Positions 1 through 11,214 of a stretch of DNA of 64,000 nucleotides are shown here, piece after piece. The notes under the pieces are model-generated. The model was given only the letters and a program-made list of their open reading frames with translations, ran no database searches and was not told the DNA's origin. The position numbers and the translations under genes were made by a program. The first letter of the stretch is position 1. Each line of letters opens with the position of its first letter. This DNA comes from Cephalopachus bancanus (taxonomy: Eukaryota > Chordata > Mammalia > Primates > Tarsiidae). The stretch is taken from NCBI GenBank assembly GCA_027257055.1, contig JAPVLO010000522.1:1302001-1366000 (forward strand), read 5' to 3'.

Positions 1-196
1 AACAGTGTAGAAGTGTTCCCTTTTTGCCACACCCTCTCCAGCAACTGTTATTTTTTGAGTTATTGATAATTGCATTCTGACTGGAGTTAGGTGGTATCTC
101 AGTGTGGTTTTGATTTGCATCTCCCTGAGGATTAATGAGGTTGAACATCTTTTCATGTGTCTGTTGGCTGCTTGGAAATCTTCCATTGAGAATTGT
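1..196 (-). mobile_element. L1 LINE fragment (ORF2 3' part), cut by window edge
   Basis: Antisense L1 ORF2 sequence of the same type as positions 1359-1554, which it matches with only about a dozen differences by eye. Both share the variant 'gataattgcattctg', which the other L1 copies here (for example near 41710) lack. The element probably extends left of the window. It abuts a retroviral LTR on the right. Confidence 0.8.
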
Positions 197-1321
197 CTGT
201 TCACTCCTCCGCAAGGGTTGTGGGAAGTGTTGAAGGAGAGACAGGTGACGACGATGATCATATACCAGACACCTGCCTCTTGAACAGATGATAATTTAAT
301 GTTAGCTAAGGGAAAGCTTTTATACCATTTGTAAAGGGGCAAGACAAAGAAAATTCCCTCACGTACATATCCTCTACAAGTTACCACCATCTAGTGGTCT
401 TAGCAATAAACAAGCCAAGAACCCTGTAAACATTCAGACAATGAGTCTTATTCATAAGGCCAAAGATGATAGTTTTAGTCCAAAGTCCCAAATTACAGTC
501 CTTGAACTGTCTCAGAAAGTTTAGCAGTAGTCTTTCTTCTGGGGCTTTATGTCCTTCAGAGTCCTGTAATTGCTTTTGTTGTCCAGGTGTCTTCATTACT
601 TTTCTCTTATCCTGCAGTGCTTGTTTCTAAAGAAAACTCAAAAGAAGCTTTTAGTAATGTTTCCCAGGGTCCCAAGGTTGTTTTCTGTCTTTAGCTAAGT
701 TGTCATAAAAGTGTCTAATTAGTATATTATGAGTTCAGTGAAAACCCACTTTACAAATGTTGACTTAGAGTTTTAACTACTGAATTAAGTAAAAACCTTA
801 AAGATAATCTTTATCCTAAGTCAGTGAAAACAGTGTTATAAATCACCTACATAACTCCTAGATAAGTGTTACAACTTATAATGAGCTCATAATAAACTTA
901 CTATAAACTTGTGCTTCTAAAAATCCTTATGTCTAAACACTAAACTGCATAATCCTAAATCAAATAAGGAGTGGATGTACTTATATCATTTATTACTTAA
1001 GCAATATCTAGTAACTTATAACCAAGTGAAAGAAAGCATTCTTGATGTGCTTCAGAGTTTAACCCTTGCATATATTTGAAAGGCCAAGTGGCATAGTGGG
1101 AAAAATGGAAAAATAAACAATGATATTTCCAGGTTAACTGTGATTCTTCACATAAACATGCCATCTTCTCCTTCCACGACTGCACAGAATTTCTTCAGCT
1201 GTATCAACAGCAAAGATGGAAGACAGAAGGGCCTCAGCTTCCCGGGCCCCCCTTGCGGCCGGGGGTCCTCAGCACACCTGGACTTTGTCATCAGGCGGGC
1301 CTCCAAGGCTGGCTCCCAACA
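197..1321 (-). mobile_element. Solo LTR, betaretrovirus-like (ERV2 class), minus strand
   Basis: Read on the minus strand the segment begins TGTTGGGAGCC at 1321, a start typical of betaretroviral/IAP-type LTRs, and can end ...GAACA at 197, giving TG...CA ends and about 1.1 kb. A TATAAAAG promoter motif lies at 317-324 (complement) and an ATTAAA polyadenylation signal about 20 bases downstream at 295-300. That close spacing is known for betaretroviral LTRs. The 1140-1320 part is GC-rich. No gag, pol or env is present. The left boundary is uncertain because the last bases coincide with L1 sequence. Class assignment rests on the ends and promoter layout only. Confidence 0.55.
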
Positions 1322-4150
1322 GTTTTCCACAGAGGTTGCACTAGTTTGCACTCCCACCAACAGTGTAGAAGTGCTCCCTTTTCGCCACACCCTCTCCAGC
1401 AACTGTTATTTTTTGAGTTATTGATAATTGCATTCTGACTGGAGTTAGGTGGTATCTCAGTGTGGTTTTGATTTGCATCTCCCTGATGATTAATGAGGTT
1501 GAACATTTTTTCATGTATCTGTTGGCTGCTCGGAAATCTTCCTTTGAGAAGTGTCTGTTCATATCTTTTGCCCATTTTATAATGGGGTTGTTTGGGTTTT
1601 TCTTTTCAGCACATTTGAGTTCCTTGTATGACCAAGATGTGAAGCCTTTGTCAGACCTGGAGTTGGCAAATACTTTTTCCCAGTTTGTAGGCTGTCTCCC
1701 TGCTCTCTTGATGGTTTCTTTGGCTTTGCAGAAGCTTGTCAATTTAATGAGGTCCCACTTGTCTATCTTATCTCTTATGGCCTGTGGGTTTCGAGTTTTG
1801 TACAGGAATTGAATGCCAGTTCCAATTTCCATGAGGGTATGTCCTTCATTTTCTAAGGTTCTTATGATTTGAGGTTTTACATTTAGGTCTCTGATCCATT
1901 TAGAGTTAATTTTTAATGTATGGGGATAGATAGGGGTCCTGTTTCAATCTTCTGCATGTGGTCAGCCAGTTTTCCCAGCACCATTTACAGAATAGGTTCT
2001 CCTCTCCCCAGTGGTAGGTGGTGGAGGCTTTGTTGAAGATGAGTTGGTTGAGAAATTGAGGTTTTGCTTCTGGAATCTCAATTCTATTCCATTGATCAAT
2101 ATGCCTGTTCCTATACCAATACCAAGCTGTTTTGATGATTGTAGCTTTATAGTAAAGTCTGAAGTCTGGTAATGTGATACCACCTGCTTTGTTTTTTTTG
2201 CTGAGGATTGTTCTGGCTATTCTTGGTCGTTTGTGTTTCCATATGAATTCCTGTGTTGTTTTTTTCTAGGTCTGAGAAGAATGTTGCTGGTAATTTGATG
2301 GGTATTGCATTGAATCTGTAGATTGCCTTAGGTAAGATGGACATCTTCACAGTGTTGATTCCTCCAATCCATGAGCATGGTATATTTTTCCACTTGTTTG
2401 TGTCATCTTTGATTTCTTTGAGGAGTGTTTGTAGTTTTTACTGTAAAGGTCTTTCACGTGTCTGGTTAGGAAGATGCCAAGGTATTTCATTTTTTGTGTG
2501 GCTATTGTGAATGGAATTGTGCTTTTTATTTGGGTTTCTGTTTGTTTATTATTGGTGTAAAGAAATGCGATTGTCTTTTGCACATTTATTTTATATCCTG
2601 AGACTTTGCCAAAGGCCTTTATCAGTGTAAGGAGGTTTTTGACAGATTCTTTTGGGTTTTCAAGGTACACAATCATGTCATCTGCAAAGAGAGATAGCTT
2701 GACTTCCTCTTTTTTTATTTGAATACCCCTGATTGCCTTCTCTTCTCTGATTGCTCTAGCCAGGACTTCCAATGCTATATTGAACAGGAGGGGTGAAAGT
2801 GGTCATCTTTGTCTTGTTCCAGTTTTCAGGGGAAATGGTTCTAGTTTTTGTCCGTTTAGGAGTATGCTGACTGTGGGTTTCTCGTAGATGGCTTTTACTA
2901 TTTTGAGGTATGTTCCCGTATGCCTAGATGTTCGAGGGTTTTTATCAAGAAGCATTGCTGGATTTTATCAAAAGCTTTTTCTGCATCTAATGATATAATC
3001 ATGTGGTTTTTGTTTTGACATCTGTTGATGTATTTAATTACATTTATGGTATTACGAAATTTGAACCAGACTTGCATCCAAGGGATAAATCTCACTTGGT
3101 CATGATGGATGATTTTTGAGATGTGTTGTTGAATCCGGTTCACTAGAATCTTGTTGAGAATTTTAGCATCTATGTTCATCAAAGATATTGGCCTGTATTT
3201 CTCTTTCTTTGTTGGGTCTTTACCTGGCTTGGTTATCAATGTGATGTTAGCTTTGTAAATGATTTGGGGAGAGTTCTATTTTTTCAATTGTCTGGAATAC
3301 CTTCGGTAGGATTGGTATAAGCTCCTCCTTAAATGTCTTGTAGAATTCTGCTGGAAAGCCATCTGGTCCAGGGCTTTCTTTGTATGTAGTTTTCTTATTA
3401 CATAGTCAATTTCCTTGATTGTTATTGGTCTATTTAGGGTCTTAATTTCTTCTTGTTTCAACCGAGGCAGGTTGTGTGATGACAGAAATTCCTCCATTTC
3501 GGAAAGGTTTTCAAGTTTGTTTCCATACAAGTGTACATAGTAGTCTCTAATGATCTTTTGTATTTCTTCAGGATCAGATGTGACTTCATCTTTAATGTTT
3601 CTGATTGTGTTTATTTGGACTTTTTTCTCTTTTTCTTGGTCAGTCTAGCTAGGGGACCATCGATCTTGTTTATCCTTTCAAAGAACCAGCTTTTTGTTTC
3701 ATTTATTTTTTGTATTATCTTTTTGTCTTCTATGTCCTGGATTTGGGCTTTTATTTTGGTGATCTGGATTCTTCTGCTGAAATTAGGGTTTTTGTAGTCT
3801 TGCTTTTCTAGTTTTTTTAGGTGACTTGTTAGGCTGCTAATTTGTGATCCTTCCATTTTCTTCATGTGCGTTTGTAGGGATATAAATTCCCCTCTTACTA
3901 CAGCTTTCATGGCGTCCCAGAGATTTTGGTAAGATGTTTCTTCATTTTCATTTTTTTCCAAGTATCTTTCAATCTTTGTTTTGATTTCATCATTGACGCA
4001 GGAGTTGTTTAGCATCATGCTGTTTAGTGTCCATGTCTTTGTGGGTTTTGGGGGGGAACTTGTTGGTGTTAGTGATTATTTTTATTCCACTATGGTCTGA
4101 GACGGTGCATGGTAAAATTTCATTCCTTTTAAATTTGCTTATGCTTGATT
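1322..4150 (-). mobile_element. L1 LINE fragment, most of ORF2, minus strand
   Basis: Antisense L1 ORF2 with frames broken by stops and frameshifts: minus-strand open pieces at 1341-1832 (C-terminal part), 2347-2772 and 2898-3239 (reverse transcriptase region), 3276-3530 and 3611-4018 (between endonuclease and RT). The 3' UTR and poly-A end are missing on the left, where the LTR abuts, and the endonuclease and ORF1 are missing on the right, where an Alu abuts. It is a dead copy. Confidence 0.9.
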
Positions 4151-4191
4151 TATGGCCAAGTATCTCAGCACTTTGGGAGGATTACAGATTA

Positions 4192-4460
4192 TGACCTATA
4201 ATCTCAGCACTTTGGGAGGTTGATGCAGAGAGATTGCTTGATCCCAGGAGTTTGAGACCAGCCTGGGAAAAATGGCAAGACCTTGTCTCTAGAAAAAAAT
4301 TTAAAATTAGATGATCATGGTGGCATGTACTTGTAGTCCTGGCTACACAGGAGGATGAGGCAGAAGGATTGCCTGAGTCCAGGAGGTCAAGGGTGCAGTG
4401 AGTTGTGATCATGCTACTGCACTCCAACCAGGACAAGTGAGACACTGACTCTGAAATAAA
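4192..4460 (+). mobile_element. Alu SINE, old and diverged
   Basis: Dimeric Alu with 'ctcagcactttgggagg', a central A-rich linker and 'actgcactcca', diverged and poor in CpG. The motif 'ctcagcactttgggagg' also occurs once just upstream at 4166-4182, so the 5' end has a short local duplication. The tail carries (CATA)n and then (AAAAT)n. Confidence 0.85.
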
Positions 4461-4502
4461 TGCATACATACATACATAAAATAAAATAAAATAAAATAAA
4501 AC
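4461..4502 (+). repeat. Simple repeat (CATA)n/(AAAAT)n in Alu tail
   Basis: About four 'cata' units followed by about six 'aaaat' units, an expanded Alu poly-A tail. Confidence 0.9.
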
Positions 4503-5420
4503 GAGTTTCTTCCAGGCTGTATTGTTGCATCTTACATGTTTAATTCAGCCTCTCTGTCATTTGGAGAATTTAATTCATTTACATTTAAAGTAATTATTAA
4601 TATTAATAGGTTAGGACTTATTACTGCCATTATGTTCATTGTTTTCTGATTGTTTTGCAGTTTGTTTGTTTCACGCTTTTATTTCTGCTGTGTCTTTTGT
4701 TATTTGATAGTATTTTTTGGAATGATATATTTTATTTTTCTTTTACTTATCTACCACCGATTTTTAATATTTGTAATTACCATGAAACATGCTTAAATAT
4801 CTTATAGTTAAACAGTGTCTTTAAACTGATAATAACATCCTTTTAATTGTGGGAAAATTTTTTATACTTAAACTTCTTTCACACAGATGTTAGATGTCTG
4901 ACTACTGTCTTGTAATTCATTGATGTTTTTGACAATGCTTATTTAAGTATTTCAGTCAGTTTATAGTTATCTACTTATTTACAATCAGCTCCTGGTGACT
5001 TTTTTTCCTGTGGTGGTGTCATGTTTTTGATTATTTGTGATCTCTGTGGCAAATCATCGGTATCTGCACAGCTGAAGAAATTATATTTCCATGTCTGCAG
5101 ACAAGCTTCATCAGGGAAATCCCTTTCCAATCAGAACACCTAGAGATTCTGGCTGGGCCTTGGGGTAGGGCGTGCAGGTGGGTTTGCTGCTGGCATCCTT
5201 GGGGGTCTGGTCTTGCACCTTTGTCAGCAGGTGTGTAAGCCTGGCTGCAGGTTCATATTGGCTGACCTGGTGCCAGGTTTGAAGGGGTGTACGTGTTGAC
5301 TGAGTCTATGGGGGTGTGCCTGGAGTCTGGGTTCTCAGGAGTATGCTTGGATCCGTGGTCATAAAGGCCAACCTGACCCTGGGGTGATTCTAAGTCTGGG
5401 TCCATAGGCTCAGTCTCAGA
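4503..5420 (-). mobile_element. Old LINE (L1M-like) sequence, tentative
   Basis: T-rich on the plus strand, with phrases typical of old mammalian L1 read antisense (for example 'taggacttattactgcca' near 4612). From about 5150 it becomes G+T rich with recurring 'gcctgg...gggtc' phrases, like the GC-rich part of old L1M elements. No open frame survives. Family and limits are uncertain. Confidence 0.45.
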
Positions 5421-5445
5421 CCCCACATATTTAAAATAAAAAAAT
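5421..5445 (+). other. Short L1 3'-end tail next to the CRIPT pseudogene
   Basis: The phrase 'cccacatatttaaaataaaa' matches the terminal bases of the L1 3' ends elsewhere in this window (for example 10561-10580). Only about 25 bases are present, so it could be chance. Confidence 0.35.
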
Positions 5446-6165
5446 AGGAAGTTGCTGCTGCTTCTGTGGTTGAGGGAGCTGTCAGCAGAAGGATGGTGTG
5501 TGAAAAATGTGAAAAGAAACTTGGTACTGTTAAAACTCCAGAAACGTGCAAAGATGGTGCTAGGAATATCATAGAAAGTGGTGGAAGAAAGCTGAATGAA
5601 AATAAAGCTTTGACTTCAAAAAAAGCAAGATTCAATCCATGTGGAAAGAATGAGTTCTCCACTTTCAGAATTTGTAAAAGTTCTGTGCACCAGTCAGGTT
5701 CTCATTATTGCTAGGGCTGTGCCTACAAAAAGGGCATCTGTTCCATGTGTGGAAAAAAGGTTTTGGACACCAAAAACTACAAGTAAATATCTGTCTAGGT
5801 GTATTGATGAAGTTTCTGGCTTTCTATATGATTTTACTTTCTGCTTTCAATTTTCAAGGCATAAAATAGTTGTTCAACTTACAAAATAACATGTTTTAAG
5901 ACAAATAATTAAGTGTAAACTGGGGAAGTTGATTGGCATTTAGTCTTTTGCTCTCAAGAAATTCTGAACAGCAACAGTATAACTTGTCTTCTGTCTTAGG
6001 TGATTATTTCCCTTAAGAGCATCCTGCTGAACTAATATAAGTGACACATTTGATGAAAAACATTTTCCGGTTCTGTATGCACTTTTATCTAACAGTATTC
6101 ACGTAATTCTTATCCCCTTTACTTTATTTACAGATATCACAAAAGTAAGAAGGTTATTATGGATA
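5446..6165 (+). pseudogene. CRIPT: CRIPT processed pseudogene
   Basis: An intronless copy of cysteine-rich PDZ-binding protein, a small zinc-binding protein that binds the PDZ domain of PSD-95 in the parent. The coding part starts at ATG 5493 (MVCEKCEKKLG...) and reaches a stop at 5796-5798. That is exactly 101 codons, the parental length, with no frameshift. CxxC pairs are recognisable, including CEKC at the start and CSMC near the end. Two in-frame stops break it: one after SGSHYC, where Gln is expected, and one in the final residues (NYK-stop-ISV). A short 5' UTR precedes it and 3'-UTR-like sequence continues to about 6165; no clear poly-A tail or target-site duplication is seen. It would encode only about 74 residues before the first stop. 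Confidence 0.9.
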
Positions 6166-7330
6166 TTTTGCTTTGAACCTGACATACAGACCTAGCCATT
6201 CTTCCCTCATTCCCTTACTGGCTGCTCAGTTCTTAGACTCAGCTCTCTCTTAAATAATTGCTCTCTAATTTCATAAGATATTTAAATGTCTGAGGTCATT
6301 ATTGCTGAATGATTTTCTTAGTTATTAGCCTAGACCCAAATTAAAGGCAAGCTGGATTTGTGATTGTTTAAATTTATTCTTACAGTCAAAATGCCAACTC
6401 CTTTCATATGTGAACAAAAACACAAGAAACACCCATATGTCCAAATGAATACACTGGATTTCAGAAAAACACATATTACATATATTAACTTGAATTCAGA
6501 TTGTCACGAAAACTGGAAGAGTGTTCATATATGTTAATGTGTAATGAAAATGAATCCCCACTTTGAGAAAAACTATTTGAAACAAAATCTAAAATTTTTT
6601 CTCCTCCCCTACCCCCCTAAAAATAAATAAATAGAACAAAGCAAAATAAAATAAAAATAGATTAAAAAGATGAGCCAAATATTGGTTTTGCACAGAACTA
6701 TGAATTTCCTCAATGCCACAAAATCATATACTTTAAGCTACTTCATGGTTAAATTTTCACTATGAGGATTTTACCTCAATGAGAAAATATGTAAAAAAAG
6801 ATATAGTTCCCTAAAGATTTCTTATTCCAGATGAAATTGTTCTGAAGTCTATCTCCCCTGGGGTCATGCGAGGTAGGAATCCCTCCAAATCAGAGATGGC
6901 CTGTCTTCTGCAATGTTTGGGCACTGATGAAATGTCCACTTTCATTTATAAATAGTAATGTGGCTGAGTATAAAATTGTGAATCAGCACCAGCATTCCTA
7001 TATTTTGTGAGCCTGTGTGGTTCTCTGACTTTCCATTCAGAATGGAGTACTGCTTCTCATTTATAATTTCAGAAATAAGGGATTATTTGGGACCCTTAAT
7101 TTAGATATTATTACCTTAGAGTCTCTTATTCTACATGCATTAATCTGCATCCTGTATTTCTAAAGCTCTACCATCCAGCCCATGATGAGGTATTGTTTTC
7201 TAATTACCTTTTAAAATAAGAAGACAATTTGAGGGACATTTATTCTTGTCATGAGGGTTCTCGTACCATGTGTCTTGAACTGGTTATGGAAATGACACAA
7301 GGCTGAAACCATTGCATGTCTCAGGTACTA
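6166..7330. other. Intergenic sequence, nothing recognised
   Basis: AT-rich, without long open frames, Alu, young L1 or splice-bounded exons that I can identify. An A-rich stretch lies at 6620-6670. Confidence 0.5.
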
Positions 7331-7765
7331 CAATTTCTCATGTAATACTCCTAAAGGAGAGGCTTTCATCATCTTTCCACAATGAGGAATGTGGGGGAAA
7401 TGGTACTAACCACTAGGGATCGACTGCAGCAAATGTTACCTCCATGTCTTACAGCAAAACCTGTGAATTTCCTCCACTGCGTGCTCTTTCCCGAAGTATG
7501 GAGACAGAGTCCATATGGCAGATGAAGATTTAGAGGCAGGGGGAGAAAAGGCAGTGAGGAAGCAGAGTGACTCGGAGATCTTGTGGAAGGCGATAAAGAG
7601 AAGGTGCTGCTAATTATAGAAATAAGGAAGAAAGAGGAGGTGTTGGGAGGCACAGAACCACACACTCAGGCCAAAAGGGCAGTTGTGCTTCCTCTCCCAG
7701 TGAGCTAACCATCTTATCAGGCTTATACACATCTCCCCATCCTCCATCTCCTCCTGGGGTCATTC
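7331..7765. other. Upstream flank of a decayed Ig exon
   Basis: Purine-rich on the plus strand, resembling intron sequence next to LILR-type exons at 33.4-33.5 kb. No coding feature is recognised. Confidence 0.3.
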
Positions 7766-8083
7766 ACCTTGTGTATGAGAAACTCTCAGCCCAGCCAGGG
7801 CCCTCAGTTTCCTCAGGAGAGAACTTGACCTTGCTGTGTTACCCAGAGGTGTGGTTGAACATCTGTCCATTGAAAGGTCAGTTGTGCTTTCCATTTGTAC
7901 ATTTGTCCATGGAAGGGTCAGCTGCAATTTCCCAAAACCATGTCTTTGCAAGACATGACTTCATCCTCTCAGGCCATGTTTACTCTGAATCCTGTGACCC
8001 CTACCATTGCCACGGATCAGACAGCACCTGCCCCTATGGGTTGTCACACTCAGTGACCCCCTGAAGACTTTGACCTCAGGATA
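7766..8083 (+). pseudogene. LILR/KIR-family Ig-like domain exon remnant
   Basis: The plus frame 7771-8064 begins MYEKLSAQPGPSVSSGENLTL, close to the first strand of KIR and LILR Ig domains (YEKPSLSAQPGP...GENVTLxC); two residues after YEK are missing, consistent with a 6-base deletion. The end reads YHCHGSDSTCPY, matching the YRCYGS...PY block around the second Ig cysteine, and nucleotide identity there to the D4 exon at 33.84 kb is clear. The middle does not align well. At the 3' end the expected 'ctcaggtgag' donor reads 'ctcaggatatg', so the splice site is lost. A single non-functional Ig exon. KIR and LILR origins are both possible; the start favours KIR, the end favours LILR D4. Confidence 0.65.
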
Positions 8084-9382
8084 TGAGTTTTCAACATCAT
8101 GTCCACTGATAATCCATCCTGGTTGCAATTGAGGAGTCCTTTCCAGCCCTGAGTTCTGATTATCTACTCAGAGCATTGGGTCCAAGTCCAGGGTCCAGAG
8201 AGAGGGTCCAGAGAGAGGGATCTGGAGTAAAGAATGAGCCAGGAGAGCCCTGGGCTGAGAAGGTAGGAAAGGAACTGCAGAGAGGTCCAGCCACAGGGTT
8301 ATTCCAACCCACAGTGGGCTGAAAAAAGACAGAAAAATTCTCAGATTCACTCCATTCCCTATTCCACTTGGGGTCACAGAAGAAAATGGGTGAGTGGAAG
8401 GAGAAAATTGAAATATATAATAGACTGGCCTTTGAGGGAAAGAGATGGGGCAGAGGAATAGAATAAAAGGTACCCTACCTCCATGTCCTCCTCCTTTCTC
8501 TGTCCCAGGCAGCATGTGGGGACCACAGTCCATCACCCTCATGGACATACATCACATCTGCTTAGTGACAGGGTCTGTGTAGCCCAGAGGAGTCAGAGTC
8601 ATCCTTCCACACTTCAAATCTTTATGGAAGGAGCTGTTCCAGAGGTTCTGGTTAGGGAGGGCGAGAGGAAGGGAGAGACCAACCTTCCAAACTGCATGGT
8701 GGTTGCTGGTGTCTGTTGGGGGGCCAGTATGGGGGAGATGTGTGAAGGGGAAGAGTCCCAGGTACGGTGAGGGAGAGCAGCCCTTGCCTCTCCGCTGTCC
8801 ATGGTACTGATATCTAGGGATGAAAAAGGAATGTCCTAGGTACTCATCCAAGAGGATCTGCATTTGAAGAGAAGAATAAAAAATGCCTCTCAGGGTGGGA
8901 TAGGGTTGACAAAAGCTTAAAGCTGGGTTGGCCCTGCCATGGTCAACATGAGGACCTTATCAAAGTCTACCTAAATATTGGGTGTTCTTTTCCCATCTGT
9001 TAAAGGCTGAATTCCATGCTTGTTTTCAAATGGTCACTCAGTTTTGAACTTCCATGCCAATGACTTCCAGGGAAAGGAATTGTCAGATGCCCCTCTCCTG
9101 GGATGTCTTTTCACTCTGGACATATTTTGACTCTAACATTGAGTGTGTGGAAAGAAGAGCAGAAGCAAGATAGGGATTTTCAAAACAGATTCCCACAAGC
9201 ACCAAGCTGTCACCCTAGTAGAGGCATTCATGAGGCTGAGGACTTGGAAGGACCTTGTCCTGAACTTACTTCTGCTAGTTTCCTCTGGTGCTTCACACTT
9301 CCCTGCTGCTGGAAATATAACGACTAGACTCAACAACCACCTAGGTTTGTTGATGTGAAAAAGGAAATAAAAGATAGATTAA
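8084..9382. other. Flanking sequence of the Ig remnant, no gene recognised
   Basis: Moderately GC-rich. A short tandem 'gggtccagagaga' occurs at about 8188-8220. Open frames here are short with no recognisable family; no second Ig domain was found. Confidence 0.4.
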
Positions 9383-9668
9383 GCCGGGCTTGGTGGCTCA
9401 GCCTGTAACCTTGTGCTTTTGGGAGGCTGAGGTGAGTGGATTGCCTGAGCCTGCGGGTTCGAGACCCGCCTGGACAACTTGGCGAGATCTCATCTCCACA
9501 ATAAATCAAAAACTAGCCGGGCGTGGTAGTGCACACCTGTAGTTCCAGCTACTTGGAAGGTTGAGGTGGAAGGATTACTGGAGACCAGCAGGTCAAGGCT
9601 GCGGTGGCCAGGAGCGGCCACCGCACTCCAGTCTGGGTGACAAAGTGAGACTCCAACTCAAAAAAAAA
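9383..9668 (+). mobile_element. Alu SINE
   Basis: Full-length Alu beginning 'gccgggcttggtggctcag', with the 'caataaatcaaaaa' linker, ending 'gactccaactcaaaaaaaa'. Imperfect flanking repeat 'agattaa' on both sides. Confidence 0.93.
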
Positions 9669-10134
9669 GAGAGAGATTAATACCTTGGTTCCAACCACAT
9701 TGGGAATGTATGGAGTCTCCTGCAGTCAACTCAAAGAAGAGAGGCCAGGCTAAATGTGGAAACAGAAGAGACAGCCTTCCCACACACAATTGCCATTTGT
9801 TGAATGCAAGAGCTCTGCAGTTTGTAAATTTTAACAGCAACACTTTGATATGAAAAGTACTTGGACATCTTGAGGTCTGGTTGTAGGTTTGATTTCAGGA
9901 CAAAGTCCACTCTCATTGTGGTGAATGTGGATGCTCATGTCTCAGGTCCTCCCTTAGGAGAAAGTCATCATGGGTCTGGATCTACATCCTGACTGTTCTG
10001 CCTGTCTGGAATCATCAGCTGGACTTCAGTGGCATTCAAGGCTTGTTGAAAATATGAATCCCCTCTAAACCCACTTGACTAAGGCAGAATTGTTAAATCT
10101 ATCCACACAGTCTTCATTTTGAAAACCTAATCTG
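9669..10134. other. Unassigned sequence
   Basis: No gene recognised. The 17-base phrase 'attgtggtgaatgtgga' near 9915 recurs at 35399 downstream of the LILR exons, so this may be duplicated LILR-flanking DNA. Confidence 0.3.
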
Positions 10135-10620
10135 CCAAAAACATGCCTACTCACATATATTTGTTACAGTTCTGTTCACAACTGCAAAAACGTGGAACCA
10201 ACATTGCTGCCCATTGAAGCTGGACTGGATTAAAAAATGGGGTACATATACACAATGGAATATTATGCAGCCATAAAAAAGGACACACATATGGAATTTG
10301 CAGCAACTTGGATGGATTTAGAGTCTCTCATACTCAGTGATCTATCATAGAAACAAAGAACAGAGTACCACATGTTCTTACTCATAAGCAGACCTTGAGC
10401 AATGATCATACTACCATGAGAAAGGGACTGGCAGTAGTGGGAAACTGCCAGGGGAAGAGTGGTGGGATTGGCAGTTGAGGGAAACTGTCAGGGGGAAAGC
10501 ACACCTCATCAACAAGAGTACCTGCATAATGAACATTTGTATACTTAAACCTGAATTGTATCCCACATCTTTAAAATAAAAAAACACTAAAAAATTATAA
10601 AACAAAAATTAATTAAAAAA
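10135..10620 (+). mobile_element. L1 3' end, 5'-truncated, plus strand
   Basis: Sense L1: end of ORF2 ('tacacaatggaatattatg'), the GC-rich 3' UTR with 'gggaaactgccagggg' units, then 'cccacatctttaaaataaaa' and an A-rich tail to about 10620. About 0.5 kb, strongly truncated. Confidence 0.9.
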
Positions 10621-10889
10621 GAAGAATACCCAGTCTAGACTTTCTCCAAGTTCTGCTGACACCAAATCACATGTAATCTCAAAGCCACCTCATGACTCCC
10701 CATGTCTTCCTGCATGATAAATATGCACAATTATACTTCCAAACCAGTATATTTCCAAATATACTGTGTATATTTCCAAACCAGTAAAACAAACAAGACA
10801 CAAACTGACCACTCTAGCTTCATTTATATTTTCTGTATTTTTTTCTCCTCCTCACAAGTATCCACTTTTATTATTATTTTTATTTGAAT
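10621..10889. other. Unassigned AT-rich sequence
   Basis: No gene recognised. The phrase 'tatttccaaa' is repeated three times at about 10747-10785. Confidence 0.4.
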
Positions 10890-11032
10890 TAGTTTGATTT
10901 TTCTTAATAGAGATGAGGTTTCACTATGTTGTCCAGGCTGGGATCGAAATTCTGAACTCAAGTGATCCTCCTGCCTTGGTCTACCAAAGTGTTAGGAATA
11001 ATGGCCTGAGCCCCTGCACCTGGCCAAGTACT
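10890..11032 (-). mobile_element. Alu monomer fragment (FLAM-like)
   Basis: Antisense single Alu arm: 'agagatgaggtttcactatg', 'ccaggctgg', 'aagtgatcctcctgcc', ending 'cctggcc'. Diverged and monomeric. Confidence 0.75.
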
Positions 11033-11214
11033 CACTTTTAAAAGCTCTGATTTATACTTTTATTTTTAAAATAGCAAAATATAAATACACCCACAAGCAT
11101 ATCAATATACTATTTATCTCTTGTGCTTCACATAGCGCTAATTTTGCATGATGTTCTGAGTATTTCTTTTGCTTTCCTCTCCCCCCACCACTATAACTGA
11201 ATGTCGTGATGGAT

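Noticed and set aside
8483..8770. Possible second LILR or KIR exon
   Set aside because: 'tctgtcccag' looks like an acceptor and 'gcagcatgtgg' like a start, but the peptide (MWGPQSITLMD in another frame) matches no leader or Ig domain and no donor fits.
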